From positions 1 through 5,898 of the forward strand of contig JAJYQG010000204.1 of assembly GCA_021794775.1 (NCBI GenBank): DNA of 5,898 bases, in the 5' to 3' direction. Below are positions 1-5,898 of the stretch, piece by piece. Position 1 is the first letter of the stretch. Each line of letters begins with the position of its first letter. The stretch is from Pseudomonadota bacterium (GTDB taxonomy: Bacteria; Pseudomonadota; Gammaproteobacteria; Burkholderiales; Ferrovaceae). The position numbers and the translations under genes were made by a program. The notes under the pieces are model-generated. The model was not told the origin of the DNA and did no database searches. It saw only the letters and a list, made by a program, of their open reading frames with translations.

Positions 1-89
1 GCGTCCAGACGGGGTACATCTATCACTACGCATTCGGCATGATTTTTGGTGTGTTTTTTCTGATGAGCCTATGGTTCATCAAGGCGTAA
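1..89 (+). CDS. nuoL: NADH-quinone oxidoreductase subunit L (NuoL), C-terminal end only
   Basis: Reading from base 3, 28 codons run in frame to a TAA at 87-89; the rest of the gene lies upstream of the window. The visible peptide begins VQTGYIYHYAFGMIFGVFF and ends in a hydrophobic stretch closing with WFIKA. This fits the last transmembrane helix of NuoL, where an aromatic-rich 'QTGY-x-x-HYA' segment is typical. NuoL is the most distal antiporter-like subunit of complex I, in the inner membrane. The call rests on this short tail plus its position 13 bases ahead of nuoM, the conserved order nuoL-nuoM-nuoN. No catalytic residues of NuoL are in view, so nothing can be said about the integrity of the full protein. 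Confidence 0.88.
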   Translation, partial: VQTGYIYHYAFGMIFGVFFLMSLWFIKA

Positions 90-102
90 CTGGACGGAAT
101 CC

Positions 103-1584
103 ATGACTGCAAACCATTTACTATCCTTGAGCATCTGGGTCCCCATTTTTGCCGGGATCCTGGTCTTGGCGCTGGGCCGTGACAATCAGCTCGGCGTGAC
201 CCGGGGTGTGGCGCTGGTGGGGGCCATTTTGGGGTTCCTGGTGACCGTACCGCTCTACACCGGCTTTATCAACGCATCACCGTCCATGCAGTTTGAGGAA
301 ATTGCCCGCTGGATTCCCGCCTTCAACATCACCTATCACCTCGGGGTGGATGGCATTTCTCTCTGGTTCATTCTGCTCAACAGTTTCATGACCATACTGG
401 TGGTGATCGCCGGCTGGATCGTCATCGAGAAGCGCCTGGCCCAGTATATGGCCGCGTTCCTCATTATGTCCGGCTTGATCAATGGCGTTTTTGCTGCCCT
501 GGATGCCATTCTGTTCTACGTTTTTTTCGAAGCGATGCTGATTCCGATGTACCTCATCATCGGGGTTTGGGGCGGGCCGCGGCGTGTTTATGCCTCGATC
601 AAATTCTTTCTGTATACCCTGTTGGGTTCGTTGTTGATGCTTGCTGCTTTCATCTACCTGTATTTCGAAGCGGGAGGCACCTTTGACATTCTCAAGTTTC
701 AGGCTGTTGCCTTGCCTCTTGGCGTTCAAATACTCATTTTCATCGCTTTCTTCATGTCCTTTGCGGTCAAAGTCCCCATGTGGCCCGTGCATACCTGGTT
801 GCCGGATGCGCACGTAGAAGCACCCACCGGGGGTTCGGTGATCCTGGCGGCGATCACGCTGAAGATTGGGGCTTATGGTTTCTTGCGGTTCAATTTGCCG
901 ATCACACCCGACGCCAGCCATGCCTTGTCAGGGGTCATGATCACCCTGTCGCTGATCGCCGTGGTGTACATCGGTTTGGTAGCGCTGGTGCAACAAGACA
1001 TGAAAAAACTGGTGGCCTATTCGTCCATTTCCCATATGGGTTTTGTCACCCTCGGTATTTTTCTGTTCAACCCCATGGGGCTGGAAGGAAGTCTGCTGCA
1101 AATGATTTCTCATGGCTTTGTCTCGGGTGCGATGTTTCTCTGCATCGGGGTGTTGTACGATCGTATGCATACGCGGCAGATTGCCGATTACGGCGGTGTT
1201 GCCAATACCATGCCAAAGTTTGCGGTATTCATGATGCTGTTTGCCATGGCCAACGCCGGATTGCCCGGAACCAGCGGATTCATCGGCGAATTCATCGTGA
1301 CCTTGGCTGCCGTCCAGGTGAACTTCTGGTACGCTGCGCTGGCGGCGACAACCTTGGTACTGGGTGCGGCCTATACGCTGTGGATGGTCAAGCGCGTGGT
1401 GTTCGGCGAGGTAACCCACGCTGCCGTGGCCGCCCTCAAAGACATTTCTGCCCGCGAGTTTGTGTTTCTGGCCATTTTGGCGTTGTTGGTCCTGGGAATG
1501 GGGCTGTACCCCAAGCTCTTCTCGGAACCCATGCACGCTTCTGTCCTGCAGCTGCTAGAGCAGGCTTCGACCCCCAAGTTCTGA
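103..1584 (+). CDS. nuoM: NADH-quinone oxidoreductase subunit M (NuoM), complex I proton-pumping subunit
   Basis: Encodes 493 residues, close to the roughly 500 usual for NuoM, as a polytopic inner-membrane protein with hydrophobic segments throughout (family: 14 helices). NuoM is one of three antiporter-like subunits of complex I that couple NADH:quinone electron transfer to proton translocation. The charged residues of the family's pumping path are all present: E143 in FFEAMLIPMY, K223 in AVKVPMW, K254 in ITLKIGAYGF and E396 in SGFIGEF. These correspond to E. coli E144, K234, K265 and E407. H311 (SISHMGF) and H337 (ISHGF) also fall at the conserved histidine positions. The VHTWLPDAHVEAPTGGS motif follows K223. 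The ATG at 103 follows the nuoL stop by 13 bases, with a GGA/CGGA Shine-Dalgarno-like stretch at 92-98. No internal frameshift is seen. Expression should come from the upstream nuo operon promoter, outside the window. Confidence 0.97.
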   Translation: MTANHLLSLSIWVPIFAGILVLALGRDNQLGVTRGVALVGAILGFLVTVPLYTGFINASPSMQFEEIARWIPAFNITYHLGVDGISLWFILLNSFMTILVVIAGWIVIEKRLAQYMAAFLIMSGLINGVFAALDAILFYVFFEAMLIPMYLIIGVWGGPRRVYASIKFFLYTLLGSLLMLAAFIYLYFEAGGTFDILKFQAVALPLGVQILIFIAFFMSFAVKVPMWPVHTWLPDAHVEAPTGGSVILAAITLKIGAYGFLRFNLPITPDASHALSGVMITLSLIAVVYIGLVALVQQDMKKLVAYSSISHMGFVTLGIFLFNPMGLEGSLLQMISHGFVSGAMFLCIGVLYDRMHTRQIADYGGVANTMPKFAVFMMLFAMANAGLPGTSGFIGEFIVTLAAVQVNFWYAALAATTLVLGAAYTLWMVKRVVFGEVTHAAVAALKDISAREFVFLAILALLVLGMGLYPKLFSEPMHASVLQLLEQASTPKF

Positions 1585-1594
1585 TGGAGTAACA

Positions 1595-3046
1595 ATGCCC
1601 TTCGTCCCGCCCAATCTGGTTCCCGCTTACCCAGAGATATTTCTTCTGACGGCGTTGTCGGCATTGTTGATTGCCGATATTTTCATCGCCGAATCGAAAC
1701 GCTTCCTAACCTATGCCTATGCCCAGCTGGCTCTGGTCGGAACGGCCGGATTTCTGTTTGTGGGCGCCATGGGTCAGGTGGTGACAACGTTTCACGGCTC
1801 TTTCGTGGATGATCCTCTGGCCCGCTCTCTGAAAATGATTGCCGTGCTGGCCGTGTCTTTTGTGCTGGCTTATTCGCGTGAGTACATCCAGAGCCGTGAT
1901 CTCTTCAAAGGCGAGTTCTTTGTGCTGATTTTGTTTGCGCTTCTGGGCGTGATGGTGATGATTTCGGCCAATCATTTCCTGGTGTTGTATCTTGGCCTGG
2001 AGCTTTTGTCCTTGTCGCTATGTGCCTTGATCGCCTTGAGAAGGGATTCCGCCGTAGCCACCGAAGCGGCGATGAAGTACTTTGTGCTGGCGGCGTTGGC
2101 CTCTGGCATGCTGTTGTATGGGCTTTCCATGGTTTATGGCGCGACGGGATCGTTGCAGATGGCCGAAGTCGCCAACAGCATTGCCCAAGGCAATGCCGAT
2201 CCTGGCATCCTGGTGTTGGGACTGGTGTTTATGGTGGCCGGATTGTCGTTCAAACTGGGGGTCGTGCCTTTCCACATGTGGGTTCCTGACGTCTATGAAG
2301 GGGCACCCACGGCAGTGACGCTGTTTGTAACGTCCGCGCCCAAGATTGGGGCCTTTGCCTTCTTTATGCGACTGTTGGCTGGAGCCATGGGCCCGATGCT
2401 GCCCGACTGGCAGTCCATGCTCATCATCGTGGCCGTGCTGTCTATGCTGTTGGGCAATGTTACCGCCATTGCGCAGACCAACCTGAAGCGCATGCTGGCC
2501 TATTCCACCATATCCCATATGGGTTTTTTGTTGCTGGGTATTCTCTCGGGCACCCTGGGAGGCTATGCTTCGGCCATGTTTTACATCGTGACCTATGTGC
2601 TGATGAGCTTGGCTGCTTTCGGTTTGATGATGCTGATGAGTCGCCACGGTTTCGAAGCGGAAGAGTTGGTTGACCTCAAGGGACTCAACAAACGCAGTCC
2701 CTGGTATGCCTTTGTGATGCTGCTGATCATGATTTCGATGGCCGGCATTCCACCTTCGGCTGGGTTTTTTGCCAAACTTTCTGTGCTCAGCGCAGCCCTG
2801 GATGCGGGGTTGACCTGGTTGGTGGTATTGGCCGTCTTGATGTCGCTGATTGGCGCATTCTATTACCTGCGCGTCATCAAATTGATGTACATGGATGAGC
2901 CCGATGATGTGACGCCTCTGGCTGGCGAAAGCGATCATCGACTGCTGCTGAGCATCAACGGCCTTGCCCTTCTTGGGTTGGGCATAATGCCTCAGCCTTT
3001 GATCGATCTTTGTACCGCATCCATTGCCCAATCTCTGCGGGTATGA
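1595..3046 (+). CDS. nuoN: NADH-quinone oxidoreductase subunit N (NuoN), complex I proton-pumping subunit
   Basis: Encodes 483 residues, matching the usual NuoN length (E. coli about 485), with many transmembrane segments. NuoN is the antiporter-like subunit nearest the peripheral arm and completes the proton path of complex I. Expected functional residues are visible: E136 in YLGLELLSLSL, K220 in GLSFKLGVVPFHMW, K250 in SAPKIGAF and K394 in GFFAKLSVL. The last is lysine, as is typical of NuoN, where NuoM has glutamate. FHMWVPDVYEGAPTAV and LAYSTISHMGF are the counterparts of similar motifs in NuoM, reflecting common ancestry of the subunits. The start ATG lies 10 bases after the nuoM stop, with GGAG at 1586-1589 at five-base spacing, a good ribosome site. 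Its TGA at 3044-3046 overlaps the ATG of the next gene. It is the last nuo gene of the operon. Confidence 0.97.
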   Translation: MPFVPPNLVPAYPEIFLLTALSALLIADIFIAESKRFLTYAYAQLALVGTAGFLFVGAMGQVVTTFHGSFVDDPLARSLKMIAVLAVSFVLAYSREYIQSRDLFKGEFFVLILFALLGVMVMISANHFLVLYLGLELLSLSLCALIALRRDSAVATEAAMKYFVLAALASGMLLYGLSMVYGATGSLQMAEVANSIAQGNADPGILVLGLVFMVAGLSFKLGVVPFHMWVPDVYEGAPTAVTLFVTSAPKIGAFAFFMRLLAGAMGPMLPDWQSMLIIVAVLSMLLGNVTAIAQTNLKRMLAYSTISHMGFLLLGILSGTLGGYASAMFYIVTYVLMSLAAFGLMMLMSRHGFEAEELVDLKGLNKRSPWYAFVMLLIMISMAGIPPSAGFFAKLSVLSAALDAGLTWLVVLAVLMSLIGAFYYLRVIKLMYMDEPDDVTPLAGESDHRLLLSINGLALLGLGIMPQPLIDLCTASIAQSLRV

Positions 3047-3621
3047 AGACCCTTGAGGGTGGGGTATGGACGGATGAGGGCCTGCCCGATTTTACCGAGA
3101 CGACCCTTTCATCCGCATGTCCGTATCGTGGAGAGTTGCTGAAGGTCTATCAGGACCGCGTGCGCTTGCCCAATGGCAAGGAAGCGGGGCGGGAATACAT
3201 TCGTCACAACGGTGCCGCGGCCATCATTCCGTTGTTGGACGAGCGTACGGTGTTGCTCGAATACCAATTTCGATACCCGCACCGGCGCCATTATTTCGAG
3301 ATACCGGCGGGCAAGCTTGACTTGGGTGAAGACCCACTGTCGACCGCTCAAAGAGAACTGCTCGAAGAAACAGGCTACCGTGCCCAAACCTGGCAGAAAC
3401 TGGCTTGCCTGGATCTGTGCATTGCCTATTCCACGGAACAGATTACCTTCTTTCTGGCCCGTGATCTCTCCTACGAAGCGCCTTGCCGGGATGATGAGGA
3501 ATTTCTCGAGACCATGGCCGTTCCGCTCGAAGAAGCGTACGACTGGATACGGTCGGGACGTATTTGCGATGCCAAGACGGTTTCGGGATTGTTGTGGTTT
3601 AAGTCGTTCTGTTCCTCTTGA
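3043..3621 (+). CDS. Nudix hydrolase, ADP-ribose pyrophosphatase-like
   Basis: A cytosolic protein of 192 residues with a perfect Nudix box (GX5EX7REUXEEXGU) at residues 90-112: G90, E96, R104-E105, E108-E109, G111, Y112. These glutamates bind the divalent metal that attacks nucleoside diphosphate-X bonds. The flanks resemble the ADP-ribose pyrophosphatase subgroup: an N-terminal strand region with ELLKVYQDRVRLPNGKEAGRE and YIRHNGAAAIIPLL, the substrate-side QFRYPHRRHYFEIPAGKLD leading into the box, and a C-terminal IRSGRICDAKTVSGLLW. ADP-ribose to AMP plus ribose 5-phosphate is the likely reaction. However, the segment after the box (113-130) has no proline, where ADP-ribose hydrolases usually carry one, so the substrate is uncertain. 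The ATG at 3043 overlaps the nuoN stop as ATGA and gives the normal family length; there is no strong Shine-Dalgarno, consistent with translational coupling. A TTG at 3010 would extend the protein 11 residues into nuoN and is less likely. Confidence 0.9.
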   Translation: MKTLEGGVWTDEGLPDFTETTLSSACPYRGELLKVYQDRVRLPNGKEAGREYIRHNGAAAIIPLLDERTVLLEYQFRYPHRRHYFEIPAGKLDLGEDPLSTAQRELLEETGYRAQTWQKLACLDLCIAYSTEQITFFLARDLSYEAPCRDDEEFLETMAVPLEEAYDWIRSGRICDAKTVSGLLWFKSFCSS

Positions 3622-3644
3622 AAAGACGAAGATCATCCCCATAT
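3610..3644 (+). promoter_or_regulatory. Predicted heat-shock (sigma-32/RpoH) promoter of htpG
   Basis: The -35 element CTTGAAA is at 3617-3623 and the -10 element CCCCATAT at 3637-3644, separated by 13 bases. This matches the established RpoH consensus (CTTGAA, 11-16 bases, CCCCATnT) without a mismatch in the core. The upstream extension TGTTCCTCTTGAA (3610-3622) also fits most of the longer consensus TnTCnCCCTTGAA. The -35 element overlaps the Nudix stop codon (TGA 3619-3621). Transcription would begin near 3650-3653, leaving a leader of about 30 bases before the ATG at 3682. htpG is a classical RpoH target, so the location makes biological sense. A weak sigma-70 reading also exists (TTGAAA, 18 bases, TATCAG at 3642-3647), so some basal housekeeping transcription is possible. 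Confidence 0.85.
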
Positions 3645-3664
3645 CAGGCGCATCGTGTTCAACC

Positions 3665-3670
3665 AGGGAA
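3665..3670 (+). promoter_or_regulatory. Ribosome binding site deciding the htpG start
   Basis: AGGGAA lies 11 bases ahead of the ATG at 3682, a slightly long but workable spacing. It is downstream of an alternative in-frame GTG at 3655 and so can serve only the ATG at 3682. Two out-of-frame ATGs (3671 and 3674) sit between it and the true start, a small oddity that could slightly lower initiation efficiency. Together with the predicted transcription start near 3650, it favours ATG 3682. Confidence 0.65.
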
Positions 3671-3681
3671 ATGATGACGCC

Positions 3682-5574
3682 ATGAGCCATAAAGAATCAC
3701 TGAGTTTCCAGACGGAAGTCAAACAGCTGTTGCAACTGATGATCCATTCGTTGTACAGCAACAAGGAAATCTTTTTGCGTGAACTGATTTCCAATGCTTC
3801 CGATGCTTGCGACAAATTGCGTTTTGAAGCCTTGCAAAACGCTGCATTGCTGGAGTCCGATCCCGATCTCGCCGTTCATCTCTCGCTGGACAAGGAAGCG
3901 CGCACCGTGATCATTCGGGATAACGGCGTGGGTATGTCCCGTGAGGAAGTGATCGCCAATATTGGCACGATCGCACGCTCCGGAACCAAGGAATTTCTGC
4001 AAAAACTGTCGGGTGATCAGGCCCGTGATTCTGCCCTGATCGGCCAGTTCGGGGTAGGTTTTTATTCGGCGTTCATCGTCGCCGACAAGGTGACGCTGGT
4101 GACCCGACGGGCGGGTGCTTCGATGGCCGAAGGGGTGCGCTGGGAATCTCAGGGCGATGGCTCTTTTACCATTGAGGATGTGGAGGTGCCCGAACGTGGT
4201 ACCACGGTGACCTTGCATCTCAAGGAAGGAGAAAACGATTTTCTCGACGCCTGGCGTATCCGCAGCATCGTGCGCCGCTACTCAGACCATATCCAGTTGC
4301 CCATCCGCATGGAGAAGGATCCTTTGCCCGCCAAGGAAGGGGAGGAGCAGGTTGTCGATGTGCCTGAAATCGAGACGCTGAATCAGGCCAATGCATTGTG
4401 GGCGCGCTCCAAGAGCGAGATCACCGATGAACAGTACCGTGAATTCTACAAGCATGTGTCCCACGATTTTGAGGACCCCTTGGCGTGGAGCCATGCCCGT
4501 GTGGAAGGCAAGCAAGAATATACCGAATTGCTGTACGTTCCCGCGCGGGCGCCCTTTGATCTGTGGGACCGTGACCCGCGTCATGGCATCAAGCTTTATG
4601 TCCAGCGTGTCTTCATCATGGAAGATGCCAAAAAGCTGTTGCCCCAGTATCTGCGTTTCGTACGCGGGGTGATCGATTCTGCCGATTTGCCGCTCAACGT
4701 TTCCCGTGAGATTTTGCAGGAATCGAAGGATATCGACACGATTCGTGCCGGTTGCACGCGCAAGGTTTTGGCTTTGCTGGAAGACTTGGCCGAGAACCAG
4801 AAGGATAAGTATCAACAATTCTGGGATGAGTTCGGTCGTGCTTTCAAGGAAGGAGCGGGTGAAGAGTTTGCCAACCGCGAAAAATGGGCTGGACTGTTGC
4901 GTTTCTCCAGCACCCACAGCGACAAGTCGGAGCAAACCGAGTCCCTCAAAGATTATATCGGTCGTATGAAGGATGGGCAGGACGCGATCTATTACGTGAC
5001 GGCCGAAAGCTTTGTGGCGGCCAAAAACAGTCCGCATCTGGAAATTTTCCGCTCCCGTGGTGTTGAAGTATTGTTGCTTGCCGACCGTGTCGACGAATGG
5101 GTTGTCTCCCATCTTGAAAGTTTCGAGGGCAAGAAATTGCAATCCGTGGCGAAGGGAGACCTGGATCTCGGCAAACTGGGGGTTGAATCGCCCAAGGTGG
5201 ATACCCCGGATGCTGAAACCCTTAAGCCGTTGCTGGAGATCATGACGAATGCCCTGGGTGAACGGGTCAAGAGTGTGCGCGTCAGCCACCGTCTGACCGA
5301 ATCACCCGTTTGCTTGGTGGTGGAGGAAGGGGATCTCTCGGGGAATATGTCCCGTTTCCTGAAGTCGGTGGGACAGAGTATTCCTACCTCCAAACCCATT
5401 CTGGAGATCAACCCGGATCATCGTCTGATTCTGCGTCTCAAGCTCGACACCGATGCCCAACGGGTGGCTGAATGGAGCGAGTTGTTGTTTGACCAGGCCT
5501 TGCTGGCGGAAGGGGGGCAGCTGGAAGATCCGGCCCGCTTCGTCAAACGACTGAACCAGTTGATGCTGAACTAG
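3682..5574 (+). CDS. htpG: Molecular chaperone HtpG (bacterial Hsp90)
   Basis: Encodes 630 residues, typical of HtpG (E. coli 624). It is a cytosolic ATP-dependent homodimeric chaperone that remodels client proteins, often with DnaK. The N-terminal GHKL ATPase domain (about 1-225) shows [12 protein letters not shown] with catalytic E34 and N38, RDNGVGM with nucleotide-binding D80 and G84, [13 protein letters not shown] (lid), and [11 protein letters not shown] at 121-131. The middle domain (about 235-500) contains [15 protein letters not shown] with R342, the arginine that contacts the ATP gamma-phosphate, and [13 protein letters not shown]. The C-terminal dimerisation domain runs from about 505 to 630 and lacks the eukaryotic MEEVD tail, as expected. 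The start is ATG 3682, where MSHKES leads directly into the conserved FQTEVKQLL; the in-frame GTG at 3655 lies almost at the predicted transcript end. The gene follows the Nudix gene by 60 bases with its own heat-shock promoter. No key residue is missing. Confidence 0.98.
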   Translation: MSHKESLSFQTEVKQLLQLMIHSLYSNKEIFLRELISNASDACDKLRFEALQNAALLESDPDLAVHLSLDKEARTVIIRDNGVGMSREEVIANIGTIARSGTKEFLQKLSGDQARDSALIGQFGVGFYSAFIVADKVTLVTRRAGASMAEGVRWESQGDGSFTIEDVEVPERGTTVTLHLKEGENDFLDAWRIRSIVRRYSDHIQLPIRMEKDPLPAKEGEEQVVDVPEIETLNQANALWARSKSEITDEQYREFYKHVSHDFEDPLAWSHARVEGKQEYTELLYVPARAPFDLWDRDPRHGIKLYVQRVFIMEDAKKLLPQYLRFVRGVIDSADLPLNVSREILQESKDIDTIRAGCTRKVLALLEDLAENQKDKYQQFWDEFGRAFKEGAGEEFANREKWAGLLRFSSTHSDKSEQTESLKDYIGRMKDGQDAIYYVTAESFVAAKNSPHLEIFRSRGVEVLLLADRVDEWVVSHLESFEGKKLQSVAKGDLDLGKLGVESPKVDTPDAETLKPLLEIMTNALGERVKSVRVSHRLTESPVCLVVEEGDLSGNMSRFLKSVGQSIPTSKPILEINPDHRLILRLKLDTDAQRVAEWSELLFDQALLAEGGQLEDPARFVKRLNQLMLN

Positions 5575-5589
5575 GTCGATTGTATCGAC
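5575..5589. repeat. Short perfect inverted repeat directly after the htpG stop
   Basis: GTCGAT at 5575-5580 and ATCGAC at 5584-5589 form a six-base-pair hairpin with a TGT loop, beginning at the first base after the htpG TAG. It has no T tract. Its last three bases (5587-5589) also belong to the larger GC-rich stem that follows, so the two hairpins cannot both form fully on one transcript. The role is unknown; it may protect the 3' end of the mRNA or contribute to termination. Confidence 0.5.
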
Positions 5590-5615
5590 GCGGCTCCAGG
5601 GGGGGGGGCCGCGTC
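5587..5615. terminator. GC-rich hairpin between convergent genes, possible bidirectional terminator
   Basis: GACGCGGC (5587-5594) pairs perfectly with GCCGCGTC (5608-5615), an 8-base-pair stem with a 13-base loop. The loop can close further through TCC (5595-5597) pairing with part of the G run (one G-T and two C-G pairs), giving about 11 pairs. The loop contains ten consecutive G (5599-5608 counting the first stem base). The right arm overlaps the stop codon of the minus-strand gene (5614-5616). Position between converging genes suggests a shared barrier to transcription, but neither strand shows a T tract after the stem, so it is not a standard intrinsic terminator. The structure is seen in sequence; the function is inferred. 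Confidence 0.5.
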
Positions 5616-5898
5616 ACGCCTTGCCTTCTCTGGCAGCCGTTGCCAAGCGCTTCAAACCAAGCCATTGCTGAGCCCAGTAACCTGACCCGTAATCCCGACC
5701 TTCGAGTTGATCGCCAATTCCGGTGGGCGGAGTGCTCCGGGAAAAATTGGCGGTGCCAAACAGAATATCCCAGATGGGGAACAGCACGGCAAAGTTGCAG
5801 CTTTGCTCGCCACTTTCGCTGCCGGTTCCTATGCCATGGTGGAAACGATGATAATGGGGGCTCACGAGCCATGCCTCAAACGGACCAAAACGCCAGCG
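5614..5898 (-). CDS. Fatty acid hydroxylase / sterol desaturase family protein, C-terminal part
   Basis: On the minus strand an open frame enters from the right edge and ends at TGA (complement of 5614-5616), giving the last 94 residues; the start is outside the window. The segment begins RWRFGPFEAWLVSP, followed by HYHRFHHG, whose H-x-x-H-H pattern is one of the histidine clusters that hold the di-iron centre in integral-membrane hydroxylases and desaturases. Then comes NFAVLFPIWDILFGTA, the characteristic post-histidine motif of the fatty acid hydroxylase superfamily, and a tail with PTGIGD, YGSGYWAQQWLGLKRL. Such proteins insert oxygen or a double bond into lipid chains or sterol-like rings; the substrate cannot be told from this tail. 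The gene converges on htpG with a 39-base gap. The earlier histidine boxes and membrane helices should lie beyond base 5898. Confidence 0.85.
   Translation of the reverse strand, partial: RWRFGPFEAWLVSPHYHRFHHGIGTGSESGEQSCNFAVLFPIWDILFGTANFSRSTPPTGIGDQLEGRDYGSGYWAQQWLGLKRLATAAREGKA

Noticed and set aside
277..1536. Minus-strand open frames opposite nuoM (277-921 and 928-1536)
   Set aside because: Both are hydrophilic shadow translations of the hydrophobic nuoM coding sequence with no family resemblance.
780..1592. Open frame of 270 codons in another plus-strand frame inside nuoM
   Set aside because: The protein is rich in R, G, C and H and is explained as an out-of-frame reading of nuoM, which has every conserved residue in its own frame.
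1031..2523. Identical palindromic CCCATATGGG in nuoM (1031-1040) and nuoN (2514-2523), part of a shared 15-base stretch
   Set aside because: Both copies encode the same conserved SISHMGF-type helix motif of these paralogous subunits, so shared protein ancestry explains the match; there is no need to call an operator or recombination site.
2018..3031. Long open frame of 337 codons on the minus strand opposite nuoN
   Set aside because: It lies wholly antisense to a clearly conserved nuoN, its translation is a low-complexity mix rich in H, Q, R and G with no recognisable domain, and it is the usual shadow of a membrane-protein gene with biased codon use.
3010..3042. Upstream TTG start for the Nudix gene adding eleven residues
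   Set aside because: It would lie deep in nuoN with no ribosome site and a rare start codon; the ATG overlapping the nuoN stop is the conventional coupled arrangement.
3655..3681. Upstream GTG start for htpG adding nine residues
   Set aside because: It would begin only a few bases after the predicted heat-shock transcription start, lies ahead of the AGGGAA ribosome site, and adds residues not typical of HtpG; ATG at 3682 fits better.
4282..5289. Open frame of 335 codons on the minus strand opposite htpG
   Set aside because: It is antisense to htpG, whose protein is complete with all family motifs; the minus-strand translation shows no recognisable motif or supporting start region.

Overview
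The window reads as an ordinary, well-packed stretch of a proteobacterial chromosome, most likely from a betaproteobacterium or a close relative. That placement is an inference from the overall look of the NuoL/M/N, Nudix and HtpG proteins and from the nuoN-Nudix neighbourhood; no rRNA or other decisive marker is present. Coding density is very high, and no mobile element, CRISPR array, tRNA or rRNA was seen.

Layout, left to right. Positions 1-89 hold the last 28 codons of nuoL. They are followed by complete nuoM (103-1584) and nuoN (1595-3046), the three antiporter-like membrane subunits that form the distal proton-pumping arm of respiratory complex I. This is the 3' end of a nuo operon whose promoter lies outside the window. 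A Nudix hydrolase of the ADP-ribose pyrophosphatase type (3043-3621) overlaps nuoN by four bases (ATGA) and is therefore probably translationally coupled to it. After a 60-base gap comes htpG (3682-5574), the bacterial Hsp90 chaperone, on the same strand. The far end (5614-5898) carries the C-terminal 94 codons of a convergent minus-strand gene of the fatty acid hydroxylase/sterol desaturase family, cut by the window edge.

The nuo genes and the Nudix gene look like one transcription unit: gaps of 13 and 10 bases, then an overlap. htpG appears to have its own switch. A near-perfect heat-shock (sigma-32/RpoH) promoter, CTTGAAA-N13-CCCCATAT, sits at 3617-3644, with its -35 element overlapping the Nudix stop codon. 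It explains why a chaperone gene can lie behind a respiratory operon, and it favours the ATG at 3682 as the htpG start. Between the convergent htpG and hydroxylase genes is a 39-base spacer with two overlapping inverted repeats and a run of ten G. It is a plausible bidirectional transcription barrier but has no T tract.

I found no sign of a novel multi-gene system. The points most worth a second look are the heat-shock promoter, the Nudix gene joined to nuoN, the Nudix protein's unusual post-Nudix-box segment, and the G10 hairpin.
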